64,000 nucleotides of DNA from Mycobacterium sp. (GTDB lineage: Bacteria > Actinomycetota > Actinomycetes > Mycobacteriales > Mycobacteriaceae). This document shows positions 50,624 through 58,651 of this stretch, one piece after another (the first letter of the stretch is position 1; every line of letters starts with the position of its first letter). The stretch lies in the NCBI GenBank assembly GCA_003987775.1, contig RXJD01000006.1, positions 52,541-116,540 on the forward strand, read 5' to 3'. The notes under the pieces are model-generated. The model saw only the letters and a list, made by a program, of their open reading frames with translations, ran no database searches and had not been told where the DNA came from. The translations under genes were made by a program, and so were the position numbers.

Positions 50624-52262
50624 CCGCGCAATCGAGATCACCGGGCAGGTGATGAGTCGCCACCACCACGGTTCTGGTGGCGGGTATCAGATCGCGGCCA
50701 GGGTCGAGCAACTCGTGCAGGATCCGGTCAGCATCCGCCGCATCGAGGTGTTCGGTGGGTTCGTCGAGCAGCACGATGGACGCGGGGGAGAGTAGCGCGC
50801 GGGCCAGCAACAGCCGCCGGCGCTGACCGGCCGACACCGCCTGCGCGCCCGCAGTCAACACGGTGGACAGACCCTCCGGTAGTCCGGACAGCCAGTCACC
50901 CAGGCCGACCGCCGTCAGGGCCTTCGTCAGCTCTTCGTCATCGCAGTCGCCGCGGGCCACCAGCAGGTTGTCCCGGACGGTGGTCGCGAACAGATGCGCA
51001 TCTTCGGCGAAGAAGCTGACTGCGCGCCGCAACTCGTCCTCCCGGATGCGCTGCAGGTCGATTCCGTCCAGGGTCACCTGTCCCTGCACCGGCGGGATGA
51101 GCCCGGCCAGTGTCATCAGCAGGGTCGTCTTGCCTGAGCCGCTGGGACCAGTCACGGCCAGCCTCGCACCCGGCGGCAGATCGATCGTGGCGTCGAGGGT
51201 GCGTGTTGCCTCGTGGCCCGCCGTCATCCGCGCGCACAGCCGTCCCAGCGGCCTGGCTGGGGATACTTTTTCCATGTCGGGTTCGGCGACCGGCGGCGCC
51301 AGCTCCAGCAGGCGACGTGCCGCAATTCGTGACCGCGTCAATTGGATCGCGGCGGCCGGCAGGACGCTGGTGGCTTCGAAGGCCGACAGCGGCAACAACA
51401 TCAAGACGGCCAGCGTCGTCGGGGCCGTGGTGGGTGCCATGCCCAGTGCGGCCACCACCGCGCCGATCACGCTGACCCCGATGGCGGCGGTCGGTACGGC
51501 CTCGGCGAAGGCGGCCGGTTTGGCGGCGGCATCCAACGCTGCGCCCCAAGCCCGTTGTTGCCGTTGTGATTCGGCGATGACATTCGGCAGTGCACCCGCG
51601 ACGCGGAGTTCGGGCGCATGGTCGAGGGCGAGCATGGCCGCGGTATCGCGCTGCGAATGATGTTGACGGGCAATCGCTTCCTGCGTGGCGGCGGCGCGTC
51701 CCGCCAGCCGGGGTGCCACCACACCGGCCAAGACCAGACATAGCGCCAAGACCACCGCTGCCGGCAACGAGATGATCCCGACGACCGCCACGGCCGCCAC
51801 CGACAGCACCGCCGCGACACCGATAGGCACCAGGGCCCGCACCAGCACATCGGCAAGCGTGTCGACGTCGGATCCGACTCGCGCGACCAACTCTCCGCTG
51901 TGCAGCCGGACGGCCGTCGCCGCCGGACCCTTAGCGAGACGGTGATAGATCTGTTCGCGGGCCGTGCCCGCAGCCCTCAAGGCGACGTCGTGGGTGACCA
52001 GTCGTTCGCAGTAGCGCAGCACGCCACGGGAGATGGCGAAGGTACGGACGGCGACCACTGCGATGGACAGGTCGAGAACGGGCGGCATCTGCGAGGCGCG
52101 CGTGATCAGCCATGCCGACACCCCGGCCAGCGCAAGCGCGCTGCCCAGCGCCAGCACGCCCAGTGCGATGGCGGCCAGGAGGCGGGGGAGGCGGGGCCGC
52201 AACAGATCTGCGATGCTCAGTAGGTTCTGGCGGCGACCCTCTGCAGAATCAGACCGGCGCAT
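50598..52262 (-). CDS. cydC: ABC exporter subunit CydC for cytochrome bd assembly
   Basis: With CydD it forms the heterodimeric ABC transporter needed to assemble cytochrome bd, reported to export thiols or handle heme. The 554-aa protein has six N-terminal membrane segments (about 20-300) and a nucleotide-binding domain with Walker A GPSGSGKT, signature SAGQRRRLLLARAL (a variant of LSGGQ) and Walker B IVLLDEPTEHLDAADAD. The start is ATG 52262, which overlaps cydD's end by 14 bp; a GTG at 52274 is possible. It ends the minus-strand cyd operon. Confidence 0.93.
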   Translation of the reverse strand: MRRSDSAEGRRQNLLSIADLLRPRLPRLLAAIALGVLALGSALALAGVSAWLITRASQMPPVLDLSIAVVAVRTFAISRGVLRYCERLVTHDVALRAAGTAREQIYHRLAKGPAATAVRLHSGELVARVGSDVDTLADVLVRALVPIGVAAVLSVAAVAVVGIISLPAAVVLALCLVLAGVVAPRLAGRAAATQEAIARQHHSQRDTAAMLALDHAPELRVAGALPNVIAESQRQQRAWGAALDAAAKPAAFAEAVPTAAIGVSVIGAVVAALGMAPTTAPTTLAVLMLLPLSAFEATSVLPAAAIQLTRSRIAARRLLELAPPVAEPDMEKVSPARPLGRLCARMTAGHEATRTLDATIDLPPGARLAVTGPSGSGKTTLLMTLAGLIPPVQGQVTLDGIDLQRIREDELRRAVSFFAEDAHLFATTVRDNLLVARGDCDDEELTKALTAVGLGDWLSGLPEGLSTVLTAGAQAVSAGQRRRLLLARALLSPASIVLLDEPTEHLDAADADRILHELLDPGRDLIPATRTVVVATHHLPGDLDCAVTAVAGAA

Positions 52263-53922
52263 AGCGCACCTCACGCCCGGCGGTCACGTCCACGACCCGG
52301 TCGCCGATCGCGACCACCGGGCCACGGTGCCCGACCACCACCACCGTCGCGCCGGCGCGGGCGCGCGCAACGACGGCGGCCAGCACCCGTTGTTCGGTGT
52401 CGGCGTCCAGGTGTGCGGTCGGTTCGTCGAGCAGCAGCACCGGCGCCGGTGAGCCCAGGGCCCGCGCCAGGCCCAGCCGTTGCCGCTGCCCGAGCGACAG
52501 TCCGACGCCGCCGCGGCCCAGTACGGTATCCAGCCCAGCCGGCAATTCAGCCAGCACCGCGTCGAATCCGGCTGCACGGCAAGCATCCTCGAGATTGACC
52601 AGCGGGCTGAACAGCTCGAGGTTGGCCCGGACGGTGCCCGGTATCAGCACCGGGCGTTGAGGTAGCCACGAGATCTGGGGCCACCATCGCGTGGGTTCCA
52701 GTTCGGCGAGGTCGATTCCGGCCACGGTGACCCGGCCCGAAGACGGCGTGGTGAGGGCAGCGATCACCTGAAGGGTGGTGCTTTTCCCGGCGCCGTTGCG
52801 TCCGGTCAGCACGGTCACCTCACCCGGTTCGATGACCGCATTCAGCTGCCGCGGCGCGTAACCGTCGCGTCCGGCCACGCTCATATTCTCGACGCGGATC
52901 TGTGCCCCGCGAGCGACCACCGACCCCTGGTTCGGTCCGACCGGCACCTGTTCGCCGATGAGCGCGAAAGCTTTGTCCGCGGCTGCCCTGCCGTCCTGGG
53001 CCGCATGGTATTCCACTCCGATGCGTCGCAGCGGCCAGTAGACGTCAGGTGCCAGCAGAAGCACGGTGAGGCCGACGGTCAGGCTCGTCTCACCGAAAAC
53101 CAGGCGGAGGCCGATGCTGACCGCGACCAGGGCAACACCCAAGGTGGCCAGCAATTCCAGCACGAGTGCCGACAGAAACGCGATTCTCAGGGTGGCCATC
53201 GCCGAACGGTGATGGGCGGCACTGAGTTCGGCGATGCGCTGCTCGGGGCCTGACGCGCGGCCCAGGGCACGCAGCGTCGGAATGCCGGCGACCAGATCCA
53301 GTAGGCGTGATTGCAGCGTGGTCATGGCGGCCAGCGAGGACGCCGATCGCTGCGCGGTGGCCAATCCGATGAGCACCATGAAGATCGGGATGAGGGGCAA
53401 CGTGATCACCACGATCAGCGTCGATTTCAGGTCGTAGAGGGCGATCACGGCCACGGTGGCCGGTGTCAGGATCGCGGCCAGCAGCAGGTTGGGCAGGTAG
53501 CCGGTGAAGTAGGGGCGCAGACCATCCAGTCCCCGGGTGACCACGACCGCTGCGTCGTCACGCTGGGCCGCCAGTTCGCCGGGCTGACGTGCGGTGACTG
53601 CGGTCAACACCTGACCGCTCAGGTCGGCGATCACGGCACTGGCCCCCCGTTGCCCCAGCCGCGCCTGCAGCCAGTGCGTGATCGCGCGGAAAGACCAGAA
53701 CGCGGCCAGGATTGACAGCGGTCCGAGCCAGCTGCGCAGGTTACGTGCCGACGGATCCATCGCCACCCGGGCGACGATGCTGCCCAGGACGATCGCCGAC
53801 CCTATCGCGCAGCCGCTGATAATTACCCCACAGGCCACCTCGGCGGCCAGAAACCGACGCAGCGCGCCCGATGCCCGCCACAGTCGTGGGTCCAGCGGTG
53901 CCCGAGAGCCTCTGTCGCTCAG
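52249..53922 (-). CDS. cydD: ABC exporter subunit CydD for cytochrome bd assembly
   Basis: Partner of CydC. Membrane domain (about 20-310) then nucleotide-binding domain with GRNGAGKST, LSLGQRQRLGLARAL and VLLLDEPTAHLDAD. The start is unusual. The first ATG/GTG/TTG in frame is the GTG at 53838, inside the first membrane helix. The homologous N-terminus (SDRGSRAPLDPRLWRASGAL) needs initiation upstream. The only fitting codon is CTG 53922, which overlaps the cydB stop as CTGA. I use that (557 aa), flagged as uncertain; 53838 would give 529 aa. Confidence 0.87.
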   Translation of the reverse strand: MSDRGSRAPLDPRLWRASGALRRFLAAEVACGVIISGCAIGSAIVLGSIVARVAMDPSARNLRSWLGPLSILAAFWSFRAITHWLQARLGQRGASAVIADLSGQVLTAVTARQPGELAAQRDDAAVVVTRGLDGLRPYFTGYLPNLLLAAILTPATVAVIALYDLKSTLIVVITLPLIPIFMVLIGLATAQRSASSLAAMTTLQSRLLDLVAGIPTLRALGRASGPEQRIAELSAAHHRSAMATLRIAFLSALVLELLATLGVALVAVSIGLRLVFGETSLTVGLTVLLLAPDVYWPLRRIGVEYHAAQDGRAAADKAFALIGEQVPVGPNQGSVVARGAQIRVENMSVAGRDGYAPRQLNAVIEPGEVTVLTGRNGAGKSTTLQVIAALTTPSSGRVTVAGIDLAELEPTRWWPQISWLPQRPVLIPGTVRANLELFSPLVNLEDACRAAGFDAVLAELPAGLDTVLGRGGVGLSLGQRQRLGLARALGSPAPVLLLDEPTAHLDADTEQRVLAAVVARARAGATVVVVGHRGPVVAIGDRVVDVTAGREVRYAPV

Positions 53923-54959
53923 GACGGGCGCCTGGTCAGGCCGATCGACGGAGGGATGCCGTCAGCCGAGATACGTTGCCGGAAAACCCAATACGTCCAT
54001 CCCTGATAGGCCACCGTCAAGGGTGTCATGATCGCGGCCACCCAGGTCATGATCTTGAGCGTGTAGGGCGTCGACGATGCGTTGTAGATCGTGACGTTCC
54101 ACTGGCTGTTGAGGGTTGACGGCACCAGGTTCGGGAACAGCGCGCCGAACAGCAGCACCACCACGCTCGCCACGACCAGCAAGGCACATACGAAGGCCCA
54201 CCCGTCGGAGGCCTGCCGCCACGCCAGCAACACGGCCACCAGTTGCGCGAGAACAGCGACTCCCAGCACGGCCCAGGTCCAGTCCTTGCCGTAGCTCAGC
54301 TGCGTCCAGACCCCGAAACCCGCAACTAAAACGGTGGCCGGCAGTGCGAACCAGCGCGCGAATCGGTGTGCGTCGTCACGGATGTCGCCGGCCGTCTTCA
54401 ACGCCACGAACAACGCGCCGTAGAACAGGAACAACGCGGCGGTGGCCACGCCACCGAGCAGCGTGTAGGGGTTGAGCACATCGGTGATCGACAGGTTGAC
54501 CTGACCGTCGGCGTCCACGGGCAAGCCGCGCACCAGGATCGCGAAGGCCGTGCCCCACAGGATTGCGGGCAGCCATGATCCGACGGCGATGCCGAAGTCG
54601 GCCCAGCCGCGCCACCTGGTGTCGTCGACTTTGCCACGCCACTCGATCGCCACGACCCGCAGGATCATGCCGAACAGGATCGCCAGCAGCGGCAGGTACA
54701 GCGTCGAGAACACGGTGGCGTACCAACCCGGAAACGCCGCGAACATCGCGGCGCCGCCGGTGATCAGCCAGACCTCGTTGCCGTCCCACACCGGGCCGAT
54801 GGTGTTCAGGGCGGCGCGCCGGTGTGCTTCCCGGTCACCCTTGCTGACCCGGGCAAAAGGCTCCATCAGCATGCCCACGCCGAAGTCGAAGCCTTCGAGG
54901 ACGAAAAAGCCGAGGAACAGCGCCGCGATCAGGCCGAACCACAACTGTTGCAGGTTCAT
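53919..54959 (-). CDS. cydB: Cytochrome bd oxidase subunit II
   Basis: CydB pairs with CydA in the quinol oxidase of the inner membrane. The 346-aa protein (same length as in M. tuberculosis) has eight or nine membrane segments and the family blocks LEGFDFGVGML, GPVWDGNEVWLITGGAAMFAAFP, IEWRGKVDDTRWRGWAD and SYGKDWTW. AGGAGCTGACAC precedes ATG 54959, 23 bp after cydA's stop. Its stop overlaps the presumed CTG start of cydD. Confidence 0.96.
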   Translation of the reverse strand: MNLQQLWFGLIAALFLGFFVLEGFDFGVGMLMEPFARVSKGDREAHRRAALNTIGPVWDGNEVWLITGGAAMFAAFPGWYATVFSTLYLPLLAILFGMILRVVAIEWRGKVDDTRWRGWADFGIAVGSWLPAILWGTAFAILVRGLPVDADGQVNLSITDVLNPYTLLGGVATAALFLFYGALFVALKTAGDIRDDAHRFARWFALPATVLVAGFGVWTQLSYGKDWTWAVLGVAVLAQLVAVLLAWRQASDGWAFVCALLVVASVVVLLFGALFPNLVPSTLNSQWNVTIYNASSTPYTLKIMTWVAAIMTPLTVAYQGWTYWVFRQRISADGIPPSIGLTRRPS

Positions 54960-54982
54960 GTGTCAGCTCCTTTCGGGCTCAG

Positions 54983-56452
54983 TCAGTAGGCGAAGGACAG
55001 GGTTTTCACGTGCTCTTGGTCGGAGTCCTGGTCCTCGGGCGGCGGCGCGGCCGGTTCGGCGTCGTGCTCCTGCGGTCCTTCGACGATGTAGCGCTTAAGC
55101 AGCCAGAACCAGATGACCGCCAGGACGGCGTAAACCAGAGTGAAGGTGGCCAGCGAGGTGACGACCATGGCGAAGGTGTTGTGTGAGACGCCGGCAGCGA
55201 CGGTGAGGTGCACGCTCTGGTCTCCGGTGGGGTTCGGCGCCACAATCCATGGTTGCCGGCCCATTTCGGTGAACACCCAGCCGGCGATGTTGGCCAGGAA
55301 CGGCGTCGGGATGGTGAGCAGCGCGAACCGGGCGAACCACCGCTGGCTGGGGATCCGCCCACCCCGGGTGAGCCACAGCGCCAGCAGGGCGAACAACACC
55401 GGGATGGCCAGGAACCCGATCATCGCGCGGAACGACCAGTAGGTGACAAAGAGGTTGGGCCGGTAGTCATTTGGCCCGAATCGCTGGACATAGTCCTGTT
55501 GGATGTCGCGCACGCCCCGGAGCGTGACGCCCTCGGTCTTGCCCTCGGCGAGGAAGGGCAGAACGTAAGGCACCTCAATGACCCGGGTCAGGGAGTCGCA
55601 GTTGTTCTGCCGGCCGACCGTCAGAATCGAGAAGTCCGGATCAGTTTGCGTGTCGCACAACGACTCTGCGGACGCCATCTTCATCGGCTGCTGTTGAAAC
55701 ATCAGCTTGCCCTGGTGGTCGCCGGTGAAGAACAGGCCGACGGTCGCCACGAGGACGACCCAGCAGCCTAATGCGGTGGCAGGCCGGTACATGGCCCGGG
55801 TCCCCGGGTCGACGGTGGTGGTCTGTGACCGGACCAGCCACCATGCACTGACGGCGGCGACGAACGTACCGGCCGTCAGCAACGCGCCGGTGACGGTGTG
55901 GCTGAACGCGGTTAGACCGGTGTTGTTGGTCAGCAGCGCCACGATGCTGTTGAGCTCGGCGCGCTTGGTCTGCGGGTTGTAGTGCACGCCCACCGGGTGC
56001 TGCATGAACGAGTTCGCCGAGATGATGAAGAACGCGGACACGTTCACCGAGATCGCGACGATCCAGATGCAGGCCAGATGCACCAGGCGCGGCAACCGGC
56101 TCCAGCCGAAGATCCACAAGCCCAGGAACGTCGATTCGAAGAAGAACGCGAGCAGGCCCTCCATGGCCAGCGGCGCGCCGAAGACGTCGCCGACGAACCG
56201 CGAGTACTCGCTCCAATTCATGCCGAACTGGAATTCCTGCACAATCCCGGTTGCCACCCCAATCGCGAAGTTGATCAGGAACAACTTGCCGAAGAACTTC
56301 GTCAAGCGATACCAGGCGACGTTGCCGGTCGCCACCCATGCGGTCTGCATGATCGCGAGCAGCGGGGCCAGGCCGATGGTCAGCGGCACGAAAAGGAAGT
56401 GGTAGACGGTCGTGATACCGAACTGCCACCGCGAAATATCGACGACGTTCAT
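54983..56452 (-). CDS. cydA: Cytochrome bd oxidase subunit I
   Basis: CydA binds hemes b558, b595 and d and oxidises menaquinol. The 489-aa protein shows the heme ligands H18 (VYHFLFVPL), H185 (FSHTVTG) and M397 (FTEMGRQPW), E98 (LAMEGLLAFFFES) and a short Q-loop with C266 and C285, the pair reported as a disulfide in the M. tuberculosis enzyme structure. GGGGAG precedes ATG 56452, and a -10 box lies 32 bp upstream. It heads the operon cydA-cydB-cydD-cydC. Confidence 0.97.
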   Translation of the reverse strand: MNVVDISRWQFGITTVYHFLFVPLTIGLAPLLAIMQTAWVATGNVAWYRLTKFFGKLFLINFAIGVATGIVQEFQFGMNWSEYSRFVGDVFGAPLAMEGLLAFFFESTFLGLWIFGWSRLPRLVHLACIWIVAISVNVSAFFIISANSFMQHPVGVHYNPQTKRAELNSIVALLTNNTGLTAFSHTVTGALLTAGTFVAAVSAWWLVRSQTTTVDPGTRAMYRPATALGCWVVLVATVGLFFTGDHQGKLMFQQQPMKMASAESLCDTQTDPDFSILTVGRQNNCDSLTRVIEVPYVLPFLAEGKTEGVTLRGVRDIQQDYVQRFGPNDYRPNLFVTYWSFRAMIGFLAIPVLFALLALWLTRGGRIPSQRWFARFALLTIPTPFLANIAGWVFTEMGRQPWIVAPNPTGDQSVHLTVAAGVSHNTFAMVVTSLATFTLVYAVLAVIWFWLLKRYIVEGPQEHDAEPAAPPPEDQDSDQEHVKTLSFAY

Positions 56453-56458
56453 CTGTTT

Positions 56459-56489
56459 ACTCCCCAGGCTGCATCTACGACAGAGTGTA
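56459..56489 (-). promoter_or_regulatory. cydA promoter -10 and ribosome-binding site
   Basis: Read on the minus strand, TACACT (56489-56484) fits the TANNNT -10 pattern and would start transcription near 56477, giving a leader of about 25 nt that holds GGGGAGT (56465-56459) ahead of the ATG. Confidence 0.55.
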
Positions 56490-56535
56490 GTAGTTGTGGT
56501 TGGCCATCGCTAACGTCTGTGAATTGGGGGACTGG

Positions 56536-57105
56536 TTACCTGAGGTTCTGGGACGCCTTGCGGATGCCGAATGCCGACACGATCTCGAACACGCCGATGA
56601 CGATGCACCAGACGCCGACGACCAGAGCCAGGGTGAGGATCGAGTCGAACGGTGAGGCCATTACCACGATTCCGGCAAGCAGGCTGATGACGCCGATGAA
56701 AATCTGCCAGCCACGACCGGGCAGAGCCGGATCGCTGATGGCCGAGACCGTCGTCGCGACACCGCGGAAAATGAAGCCGACACCGATCCAAATGGCAAGC
56801 AGCAGAACGGCATTACCGAAGTGCCGGAAGGCCAGCACGGCCAGAATCAGTGACGCTGCGCCGCTGATGAATAGCAGGATGCGGCTGCCCGCGGACACAT
56901 GCAGCGCGAAGGCGAAGGCGACTTGCGCGGCGCCGGTGATCAGCAGGTATACGCCGAACGCAATGGCGGCGACCAGCACGGACATACCTGGCCACGCCAC
57001 GATCACTACGCCGACGACCAGTGACAAAACGCCCGAAATCAGCGTGGTCTTCCAGAGATGTGGCAGCAAACTCGGAGGAGGCAACGTTGCGGAACTGTTT
57101 TCCAT
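56536..57105 (-). CDS. HdeD-family (DUF308) membrane protein, Rv1624c-like
   Basis: A 189-aa protein with six membrane segments arranged as three DUF308 hairpins: WKTTLISGVLSLVVGVVIV, FGVYLLITGAAQVAFAF, and a repeat of the pattern later (GWQIFIGVISLLAGIVVMAS, VVGVWCIVIGVFEIVSAFGI). The family includes HdeD, linked to acid resistance in enterobacteria; the role here is unknown. ATG 57105 is used; a GTG two codons upstream is possible. It lies between cya and cydA on the same strand. Confidence 0.85.
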   Translation of the reverse strand: MENSSATLPPPSLLPHLWKTTLISGVLSLVVGVVIVAWPGMSVLVAAIAFGVYLLITGAAQVAFAFALHVSAGSRILLFISGAASLILAVLAFRHFGNAVLLLAIWIGVGFIFRGVATTVSAISDPALPGRGWQIFIGVISLLAGIVVMASPFDSILTLALVVGVWCIVIGVFEIVSAFGIRKASQNLR

Positions 57106-57154
57106 GAGCACCAGTGTGGCGCATGTGGTGGTTCCGGGGTAGGGGCTTTTGACC

Positions 57155-58486
57155 TCAGACGTGCGCGGCTTCGGCGTCCTCGGTCCGCAGGTCGGCGGTC
57201 TCCTCGGGCGTCTTGCGGCCGACCAGATACCAGGTGCGCATCACACCCTTGCCCTTGACGTCGATGTGCCCGCGCTCGCGTAGTACGAAATCGTCCTTGA
57301 GGCGCTCATAGACCTCGTCGGGAACCTGAATCTGGCCGACCGAATCGGTGGACTCCATCCTGGATGCGACGTTGACCGCGTCACCCCAGACGTCGTAGAA
57401 GAAGCGGCGCGATCCGACTACGCCGGCCACCACGGGTCCGGTCGCCAGGCCGACCCGCAGCGGCACCGCGCGGCCGTGCGGGTCTTTCAGCGCGGCTGCG
57501 ACGTCGGCCATGTCGAGGGCGAAGTCGGCCAGAGCTTGGACGTGGTCCGGCCGGGGCCGGGGGACGCCGCTGACCACCATGTAGGAGTCGCCGCTGACCT
57601 TGATCTTCTCCAGGCCATGCTTGTCCACCAGTTCGTCGAAGGCGCTGTACAGGCGGTCGAGAAATTTGACCAGCTCGGCGGGCGGGGTGCTGCTGGCGCG
57701 TTCGGTGAAGCCCACGATGTCGGCGAAAAGGACCGAGGCTTCGTCGTACTTGTCGGCGATAACGCGCCGCTCCGGTTCCTTGAGGCGTTCGGCGATGCTG
57801 GCGGGCAGCATGTTGGCCAGGAGCGCTTCCGAGCGTTCGTACTGGTCTTCCATCGCCGCCTCGGCGCGTGCGGTGTCACGCAGGGCGAACCAGACGGTCA
57901 CCACCACCACGACACATGCCGACAGCGTGGTGATGACGAAGCCTGTTGTCTGCGCCCAGGGCGGCTGCAGGCCGGTGTCTCGGGGTATCACCAGCTCGGC
58001 GGTGATGACCAGAGCGGCGGCGAGCGCGGCCAGGAAGCCGGCCAGCACGATGTGCTCGATGCCCAGCACGAGCACCACCAGGCAGGCACCGACCAGGAAG
58101 AACAGTTTGGCGCCCGAGCCGGTGCCGACTTCCCAGCAACTGGCGAAGACCGTGGTGTACGCCGTGAAGATGAACGTCAGCGGCGCCACCAGTTCCCCGA
58201 AGCGGTGCAGCAACGGAACGATCGCAAAAATCACCATGGCGGCGATGTTGATCCAGAGGACTTCCCACAGCCACGAACCCATGAAGAACTGCACGCCGAT
58301 GAAGCTGGCGCTGACCACGACCGACATCCAGGCAGCGATATTGAGAATGCGTGCCCGGCGAGCGGCGCTGGCGGCGTAGTGCTGCCGCAGGTCGCGAGCC
58401 GGCGAGCGGACGGCGGCCACACAGTTCGGCCGGCGTTCTACGCCGTCCGCGCCGACCGATCGGGCTCCGCATTTTTTAGCGGCCAC
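57155..58486 (-). CDS. cya: Membrane-bound class III adenylate cyclase, Rv1625c-like
   Basis: Makes cAMP. The 443-aa protein has six membrane segments (about 45-205) and one catalytic domain; its length equals that of Rv1625c, so the published residue numbers apply: metal-binding D256 (FADIVGFT) and D300 (SGDSYM), adenine-specifying K296 (KIKVSGD) and D365 (WGDAVN), and transition-state N372/R376 (NVASRME). It acts as a homodimer like half of a mammalian cyclase. It is upstream of the HdeD gene and cyd operon on the same strand. The 164 bp upstream hold the divergent promoter of the next gene. Confidence 0.96.
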   Translation of the reverse strand: MAAKKCGARSVGADGVERRPNCVAAVRSPARDLRQHYAASAARRARILNIAAWMSVVVSASFIGVQFFMGSWLWEVLWINIAAMVIFAIVPLLHRFGELVAPLTFIFTAYTTVFASCWEVGTGSGAKLFFLVGACLVVLVLGIEHIVLAGFLAALAAALVITAELVIPRDTGLQPPWAQTTGFVITTLSACVVVVVTVWFALRDTARAEAAMEDQYERSEALLANMLPASIAERLKEPERRVIADKYDEASVLFADIVGFTERASSTPPAELVKFLDRLYSAFDELVDKHGLEKIKVSGDSYMVVSGVPRPRPDHVQALADFALDMADVAAALKDPHGRAVPLRVGLATGPVVAGVVGSRRFFYDVWGDAVNVASRMESTDSVGQIQVPDEVYERLKDDFVLRERGHIDVKGKGVMRTWYLVGRKTPEETADLRTEDAEAAHV

Positions 58487-58618
58487 GGATAAAGCCTAAC
58501 TGTTGACCTGGCCAGACGAGCGGTCTTGCCGCCGCGTTCTGCTCAGTGAGCAACATCACGACCGGCGTCCGCATTCCGGCTTGTCCGTGCGGGGACGGCC
58601 TGCCTGCACAAATCGCCA

Positions 58619-58650
58619 TACTGTTGCTGACGCCGCGAAGGGAGGTGATC
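58619..58650 (+). promoter_or_regulatory. Promoter-like box and perfect ribosome-binding site of the CpnT-RHS gene
   Basis: TACTGT (58619-58624) fits a mycobacterial -10 element. GGAGGTGATC (58641-58650) matches the 16S rRNA 3' end over 10 bases and lies just before the GTG at 58652. The rest of 58487-58618 shows nothing clear. Confidence 0.6.
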
Positions 58651-58651
58651 G

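Noticed and set aside
56518-56540. CRP-type site upstream of cydA
   Set aside because: A TGTGA half-site is present at 56518, but no TCACA half follows at the proper spacing.
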